Assembly (NCBI RefSeq): GCF_048544455.1
Contig: NC_133536.1
Span: 24,554,152 to 24,618,151, forward strand
DNA from: Silene latifolia
Taxonomy: Eukaryota > Streptophyta > Magnoliopsida > Caryophyllales > Caryophyllaceae
Reading direction: 5' to 3'
DNA length: 64,000 nt
Shown here: positions 57,901-64,000 of the stretch, one piece after another
Layout of the letters: each line of letters begins with the position of its first letter
How positions within the stretch are numbered: position 1 is the first letter of the stretch
The notes under the pieces: generated by a model
Databases searched by the model: none
Told to the model about the DNA's origin: nothing
The model's input: the letters and a program-made list of their open reading frames with translations, nothing else
Position numbers and translations under genes: made by a program

Positions 57901-58780
57901 ACAATAACGTATGATAACAAAGCAGTGTGAAACAGACGACAATCAATAACATCACAATAACACTAAATGTGTTTATCTCATGCTACTCTCTTATCACCGT
58001 ATATTTTTCACGCTCTTTCGCACAATAATATCACAACAATAGTAGCATAATATCAGAATAAGAGTACAATAATATCAACATGTTTCTCTACTTTTTTACA
58101 ATAATAGTACAGTAATATCAGAATAACAGTACTCTGGTTCTACTTTATTACATACAGATAATACTGTATTTATTATGTAACTCTTTTGCAAGGCATATAT
58201 TTTCATGTTACTGCACAATAATAGCACAATAATGTTACAATAATACCACAATAACAGTACAATAATATAATCATGTTACTGTACGGTTACAATAATAGTA
58301 CATTAATATCAGAATAACAGTTCTCTTTTTCTACTGTAATGCAAGCCAGACAGTACAATAGTATCAGAATAACAGCTGAGAAACACATAGAAATCAATAA
58401 TTGATTTATAAACACTCAGGCTAATAATAGTACATTAATATTAGAATAATAGTTCTCTTTTTGTACTCTAATACAAGCCAGATAGTACAATAATATCAGA
58501 ATAACAGCTGAGAAACACATAGAAATCAATAATTGATTTATACACACTGAGGCTAATAATAGTACATTAATATCAGAATAACAGTTTTCTTTTTCTACTC
58601 TAATACAAGCCAGACAGTACAATAATATCAGAATAACAGCTGAGAAACATGTAGAAATCAATAATTTATTTATAAACAACGGCGGATGAAGAGATAAGAA
58701 TGAATAGCAGTATTACCTGTTTCCATATTCACTGTCGAGTTGATTTCTTCGCTAACATTGTTATTGATCTCGCTGTCCAT
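54930..58780 (-). pseudogene. MULE transposase (FAR1/MURA type), multi-exon
   Basis: Exon 1 is 58780-58717 (MDSEINNNVSEEINSTVNME); exon 2 starts at 57794 in the correct phase. Order: FAR1-type zinc-binding N terminus (FYSIYALACGFDVRR, TRCGCKANMRL, VHNHSLY, about 57650-57250), then the MULE catalytic core with SFDPTYGTN (first Asp, 56893), ITDQ (second Asp, 56707) and the VDLEPHEFEQ segment holding the acidic third position (about 56530). After a repeat-rich intron (56180-55650) comes a SWIM finger CACKLFERHGIVCRH (55411-55455) and a basic C-terminal knuckle near 54935-54985. It would cut and join the element's termini. A TAG at 56950 replaces the Trp usual in this family, and two or more frame changes (near 56630 and 56540) break it. 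Confidence 0.8.
57795..58716 (-). other. Intron 1 of the transposase gene with three 132-bp repeats
   Basis: The repeat starts at 58291, 58423 and 58555 (aataatagtacattaatatc, then a shared aacagctgagaaacac segment) and ends near 58680. The rest of the intron is filled with caataatatcagaataacag words, which read ctgttattctg in the sense (minus) direction. Confidence 0.75.
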
Positions 58781-59243
58781 CTTTTATACCTGAAAACAGT
58801 AAAATCAAGTATTGAATTCAATTAAAATCAACGAATTTACACTAAAAATCAACGATTTTTACATTAATTAGGTTTTTTACATTAATTTCGAAAATACGAT
58901 TGAATATACTAAAAATCAACGAATTTACATTACCTGTAATTCGATTGCAGCTACAAATCAACGATTTTGTGTAATTTTATAAGGTTTTTTATGAATTTCC
59001 TATAGTCGGCGTTCTGATTTTTGAGTTTTCTCTGTTTTTGATTTGTAGAGAGATGTAGAGAGAGAGAGAATATCGTTAGAATGAGGTTGCTGTTTTCATG
59101 TTTCAGCGCTTTTGTATTTTTCGATTTTTCCTTTTTTTTTTTCTAATTTATCTTTTAATCTCAGCCCTTGATTTCTTTTAATCTCAGCCCTTGATTTCCC
59201 CAACTCACAACTCACCATAAGACCCCAACTCACGAGATCCCGC

Positions 59244-59246
<3 letters not shown>

Positions 59247-59281
<35 letters not shown>
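59247..59281. repeat. (TA)n at the right end of the MULE
   Basis: About 18 TA units between the MULE terminus (cccgcctc) and the resumed leader of Gypsy element B (gacgcatgacc). The uninterrupted leader in element C has a native tatata at this exact point (gcgtctatatacatg, 22318). Confidence 0.85.
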
Positions 59282-59285
<4 letters not shown>

Positions 59286-59697
59286 GCATGACCTTAATCA
59301 CATGCTACTACCAACAAACCAAACATTAACATTATCATGCTCATTTATACATGTACCACTACCATTCATCATGTTCAATATCGTATTAAATAGGTAATAT
59401 GCTCAACATACTTCATGCTCAAGATCTATCATATACGAATTCACAATCCACCTGTCATATACTACCATGTTCCAACACTTTCACCATTTCATCCAACCAC
59501 TTCACAAGGCGTAAGTTACAAGTATTACACACACATGACTCAAACATACAACATTGACCAAGACTTCCCCATCTGACCGGTTAAAGATCGTAAGGGCCTT
59601 AGTGCGACTTCGGGACGTCTCCCAAGTTTTTGCGGTAGCTCCAAACAACTCTCCCCGAGTTCATTGGGTTCATTAGTTTTAGGTACCAGAATCTTCA

Positions 59698-59709
59698 GCT
59701 CTGATACCA
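59698..59709 (-). promoter_or_regulatory. Primer-binding site of element B
   Basis: TGGTATCAGAGC on the minus strand, two bases from the LTR end; this is the initiator tRNA-Met site used by many plant Gypsy elements. The same motif occurs for elements C (21858) and A (33853). Confidence 0.85.
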
Positions 59710-59712
59710 CTT

Positions 59713-61000
59713 TGTAATACCCCCTCATACCAAGGTACCTTACCAAGGACTACCCTAGCATGAAAGGCTGTTACCATCTCGGTTTCCCGAGGTTAGCAAA
59801 GTTACCAATTCCAAAGAACTTTATTTAAGTATAAAGAGTTAGCGATTACTTGTTTCCAAAACGAAACCAAAGTATAACTGTGAAATGTCTAATAATTACA
59901 AAGAATGCAAGCTAAGTCTCTTGACGACGGAATCTAGACTCGAGTGATGACTCCCCATAACTGTCCTAGAGCTAAACATTTGTATCACCTGTCACAATCT
60001 GCTCACCATCCCCAAATGGATCACCACAGATTTTACAAAACAACAATGGGGTCAGTTACTGAATAATTAAAGTAAGACAAGCGTATAAAGCAACCTGCTG
60101 ATCATCCTCTAACCCCAGTCTCCCGATCTCAAACAGTAACCGACTACACACCAAAGTGTGTAGCCCTGCTAGACTACCCATCACAACAGGTAGCCGTCGT
60201 CACCAGTGGGAGACCGCAGCCAATCCCCGCCTAAATCCCGCTCATCAACGAGCGATAACCCTGACCCTTAATGTGCACATCCCCTCCCGTGACGGGTTCC
60301 ACGGAGGGCGAACTAGGGCGTGAAGCCACTCCCGCAAGTAACTCCACCACAACCGTCACAACATCGTCACAACCACCACCACCACCACACCAACACTCCG
60401 TTGATCAACAGACAACAGTCATATACAATACAATCACATTCTTAAATCAATTAACAGTAACTGAGTAGGGAAACCCTACCTTAGCACAACTGTAAGAAAG
60501 ACAAGTAATCAATCTAGAATGGCCCCCCTACGAAGTCTCCGCCTAATCAATAATCACATAACAACAATCACTATATACAAAACCCCATTTTCCCAAATTC
60601 ATAATTAAAGACAAACCCTAAATATAAACCAATGAATCATAGAAACAAGGACTTACTGACGATGAAACAAAGGATGAATGCACTTGTTATGATCACACAC
60701 ACACACACAAAGAGAGATTTGGAGAGGATTAGAGTGCCGTTTGAGTGATTAGGTTTTATAAAATGTAATTAGAAATTGTTTTGCGTTTATAAATAACTCT
60801 AATCTTTTCCCAATCAAACCGCGGAAATAGTATTCGCCAGACCAGATACTCGGCCGAGTATAGAGTATACTCGGCCGAGTATTCCGCATACTCGGCCGAG
60901 TTTTTCTTGGCAGTAGCCAAACAGGATACACGACACACTTTACTCGACCGAGTAGGCCATACTCGGCCGAGTACCAACCTAGAAAAACCGTAGTATTACA
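59713..61000 (-). repeat. Right (5') LTR of element B
   Basis: 1288 bp from tgtaatacc to gtattaca. Five CTCGRYCGAG palindromes lie at about 60846-60985. A TATA-like TTTATAAATAAC (minus TATAAA/TTATTTATAAA region, about 60788-60798) is downstream of them in the sense direction. Flanked by GTTAT at 61001. Confidence 0.85.
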
Positions 61001-61083
61001 GTTATGGGGCTCGATCGAGTAAGTTTTGTACGGTCGTGTGCATGTTTGAGATGTGGGATGAGTGTTTATGTTTACCTTTCTCT

Positions 61084-64000
61084 TATATAGTTTCAAGATG
61101 CCACTATAGAGAAACACGTTGTATGCTAGGGCAGAGAGTATGACCGTTGATGGTATAGTAAAGATGTTGGAGCACCAGGATGCTCTCACAGATGCTTTGA
61201 AAAGGGTGGGAAAGGATAGAGAATTTGATCACTCCAAGATCAACATTCACATAGCGAGGTTCAACCCTAAGAAGTATAAGAGGACAGGGGCGCCAATTTT
61301 GCTGGATAATTGGCATAGAGAGATGGAAAATATTCTCGACTTAGTCCATTGCCTAGAGGAGTTGAAAGTGGAACAAGCTGCATTCTACTTGAGGGAAGCA
61401 GTCGGTGAGTGGTGGGATAAGATTAAGGTGAGTGCTCGGGATTTGTATGTGAAGCAGAGGCTACCTGCGATACCTTGGGATGAGTTCAGGAAAGCGATGA
61501 CGCGTGAGTTTGTGCCAGAACATGTGCGTAGTAAGCTGGGGGAAGAGTTTGATGATTTTAAGATGACATCCGAGATGACGATTGCTGAGTACTGCCGCAA
61601 GTTTAATGAGAAGTCTAGGTATTCTGAGGACATGGGGCTGAGTGAAGAGAACTTGGCATTGAGATTTGAGAAGGGGTTGACCCCCAAGATTATGGAAAGT
61701 TACCGGTGGGAGTTCCTACGGATGTGAAGGAGGTCTATGACCGTGCTGGAAGAGCTGAGAGGTTAGTATAAATGACCAAGAAAGGTGGCCATAACCACGC
61801 AAGAGCATATTCATCGGGCTCGGGGTTTAGTGTTGGGGCTTCTTACGGGTGTGGTCGTGGTAGTGGTGGTAGCAGTTGGGGGTATGACCTGTTGTAACTG
61901 TGGCGGTATGGGCCACAAGAGGCATGAGTGCACCAGTGCTGTAAGTGGGGGTTTCCAGAGGCCGCCGCAGGGGGCGTTTCTCACAGGGTCCTTCATAGAG
62001 CTATGCTAGTAACAGATCGGCTAGGTCGTGGAGCAACATGGGTGGTCAGAGTAACAACAACGGTAGGACTAACCGCAATGGCGGTAATGCATACCAGAGA
62101 CCGGCGGCGAACAACAACAATAACAACCACGGGTCGGCTATTAAGCCATCTACCTCAGCTAGTACTGTCCAGGGAGAAGAAGGCAGCTGAGGATGATGCT
62201 CACGTTATCACCGGTACATTTCTTATTAATGGAGTTTTTACCTTTGTTTTGTTTGATTCGGGGGAATCATAGTCGTTTGTATCGTCGAGTCATGTTAATT
62301 TTTTGGGTTTGAGTGAGTATGAGTCTGTAAAAGAAGAAGTTTTTATACCGTCGGGATAGTCTGTATCTTGTGGGCGGTTGTATAAGGGTGTTTCTATGTT
62401 AGTTGGACAAGTTGATTTACCTATAGACTTGTTAGAGTTCCCTTTAGATGGTTTTGAGATGATAGTTGGGATGGATTGGTTGGGAAAGTACAAGGCTAAG
62501 ATAGATTGTCATCAAAAGAAGGTTTCTCTGAGAGGTCCTAAGGGGATTAGTGTGTCTTATCGTGGGTTTTTTGTCAAACCCAAAGTTAAGTTGATTGCAG
62601 CAGTGATCTTGAAGTCTTACCTGAGGAAGGGGTGTCCGTTGATCTTGTGTCATGTGAGGGATCACCGTATGGAGAGTCCGGCAGTTGAGCAGATACCAAT
62701 GGTGGGAGAGTTTTCTGATGTCTTTCCAGAGGAGATACCGGGGTTGCCACCGAAGAGGGAGATATATTTCAGTGTTGAGTTAAAACCGGGGACGGGGCCA
62801 ATCGCTAAGGCACCGTACCGTATGGGTCCTAAGGAATTGGAGGAGCTGAAGAAACAGCTAGATGGTCTGATTGAGAAGGGGTACATTAGACCTAGTGTAT
62901 CACCGTGGGGAGCACCAATCCTGTTTATGAATAAGAAAGATGGAAGCTTGAGGTTGTGCATCCATTATAGAGAGCTGAACAGAGTGACAGTAAAGAACAA
63001 GTATCCTTTGCCGAGAATAGATGATTTATTTGATCAGTTGAACGGTGCAGCAGTCTTTTCCAAGATTGATTTGAGGTCGGGTTACCATAAGGTGAAGATT
63101 AGGGAAGAGGACATACCGAAGACAGCTTTCACGTCGAGGTATGGTCATTATGAGTATGTTGTGATGCCATTTGGGTTGTCTAACGCACCTGTAGTGTTTA
63201 TGGATTTGATGAACCAGATCTTCAGTCAGTTCTTGGACCGGTTTGTGGTGGTCTTTATAGATGATATTTTAGTCTTTTCTAAGACTAAGGAGGAGCATTT
63301 GAGGATAGTGTTGCAAACCTTGCGAGAGAACCAGTTGTATGCAAAGTTGTCCAAGTGTGAGTTCTGGTTAGAGGAGGTTGCCATTCTGGGCATGTGATTT
63401 CAAAGAAAGGGGTAGCTGTGGATCCTGCAAAGATTGAAGCAGTTACTAAGTGGGAAGCACCAAAGAATGTGGCAGAGATCAGGTGTTTCTTGGGTTTAGC
63501 AGGGCATTATCAACGGTTCGTGAAAGATTTCTCCAAGATAGCTAGACCTATGACAACTTTGATGAGGAAAGAGAACGGGTTTTGTTGGGATGAAGGTTGT
63601 GAGACGGCATTCCAGACATTAAAGGAGTGTTTGACCACAACTCCAATATCAGCATTGCCTGAAGGGAGTGAGAACTTTGAGGTGTATACAGATTCTTCAA
63701 AGAAATGGTTGGGTTGTGTGTTGATGCAGAATGGGAAAGTGATTGCCTATGCTTCTAGGCAATTGAAGCCTTATGAGGAGAATTATCCAACGCATGATCT
63801 AGAGTTGGGTGAAATTGTGTTTGCTCTTAAGATTTGGAGGCATTATCTATATGGGGCGACCTTTAAGGTGTTTTCAGATCACAAAAGTCTCAAGTACAAC
63901 TTCACTCAAAATGAGTTGAACATGAGACAGAGGAGGTGGATGGAGTTGATTGGGGACTATGACATGGATATTATATACCATGAAGGGAAAGCTAATGTGG
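61084..64000 (+). pseudogene. gag-pol remnant of Tekay-like element A
   Basis: Parts in order: gag with a retrotransposon-gag core (about 61119-61727, ERxxxL-type helices, FYLREAVGEWWDK), a CCHC knuckle (CCNCGGMGHKRHEC, about 61885-61930), an aspartic protease region (GVFTFVLFDSG, about 62230), reverse transcriptase ([36 protein letters not shown], about 62810-63330) and RNase H ([16 protein letters not shown], about 63680-63960). It runs off the window before integrase. It is a broken fossil with about four or more breaks. Confidence 0.85.

Noticed and set aside
59713-61000. Reading this LTR and the one at 34616 as two independent solo LTRs
   Set aside because: The matching GTTAT duplications, the PBS next to one and the polypurine tract next to the other show they are the pair of one element.

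Overview
The window is nuclear DNA of a flowering plant, very probably a core eudicot. I favour Caryophyllales (Caryophyllaceae-like) at low confidence, from the mix of Tat-, Tekay- and Copia-type retroelements and MULEs. It is AT-rich and almost entirely transposon sequence. The only host gene that reads as whole is a two-exon F-box/leucine-rich-repeat gene on the minus strand (14066..11993). A truncated relative of it, first exon only, lies at 1301..1716. No tRNA, rRNA or CRISPR array was seen.

Region by region. 1-655: two tandem ~279-bp units with an internal inverted repeat. 640-1750: truncated F-box duplicate. 1945-2437: 3' end of a LINE. 2501-5264: a non-autonomous Helitron with a Stowaway MITE inside it. 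5453-5838: a MITE. About 5846-9673: a 5'-truncated, decayed LINE with an RNase H domain. 9674-11990: AT-rich intergenic DNA with MITEs. 11993-14066: the F-box gene. 14067-16130: AT-rich DNA with candidate TIR and Helitron ends. 16140-23586: a Tat/Ogre-like Ty3/Gypsy fossil on the minus strand, its LTR broken by a Tekay-like LTR plus leader (20508 to about 22640). 23587-32185: a Copia fossil split by a nearly full-length L1-type LINE (26516-31412, 8-bp target duplication).

From 32186 to the right edge is one nested tower. A plus-strand Tekay-like element (A) has its 5' LTR at 32186-33849, and its gag-pol reappears at 61006-64000. Inserted in its leader is a minus-strand Tekay-like element (B, 34616-61000), with paired LTRs and a perfect GTTAT target duplication. 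Inside B's leader lies about 20 kb of DNA transposons: a composite element holding a fragment of a chlorophyll-binding protein gene (39186-43415), a short TIR element (43460-43731), and a 15.4-kb Mutator-like element (about 43857-59246).

The large MULE is the most interesting object. It carries a FAR1/MURA-type transposase on the minus strand, two ULP1 (peptidase C48) protease modules on the plus strand, an unrecognised plus-strand ORF and a minus-strand coiled-coil gene. Nearly all its introns and 3' flanks are built from a reiterated GTTATTC-like word. The word reads in the sense direction of whichever gene it lies in, so it flips strand between the two convergent halves. A second signal is a family of about 43 CTCGRYCGAG palindromes, clustered upstream of the TATA boxes of the Tekay LTRs and again in their leaders.
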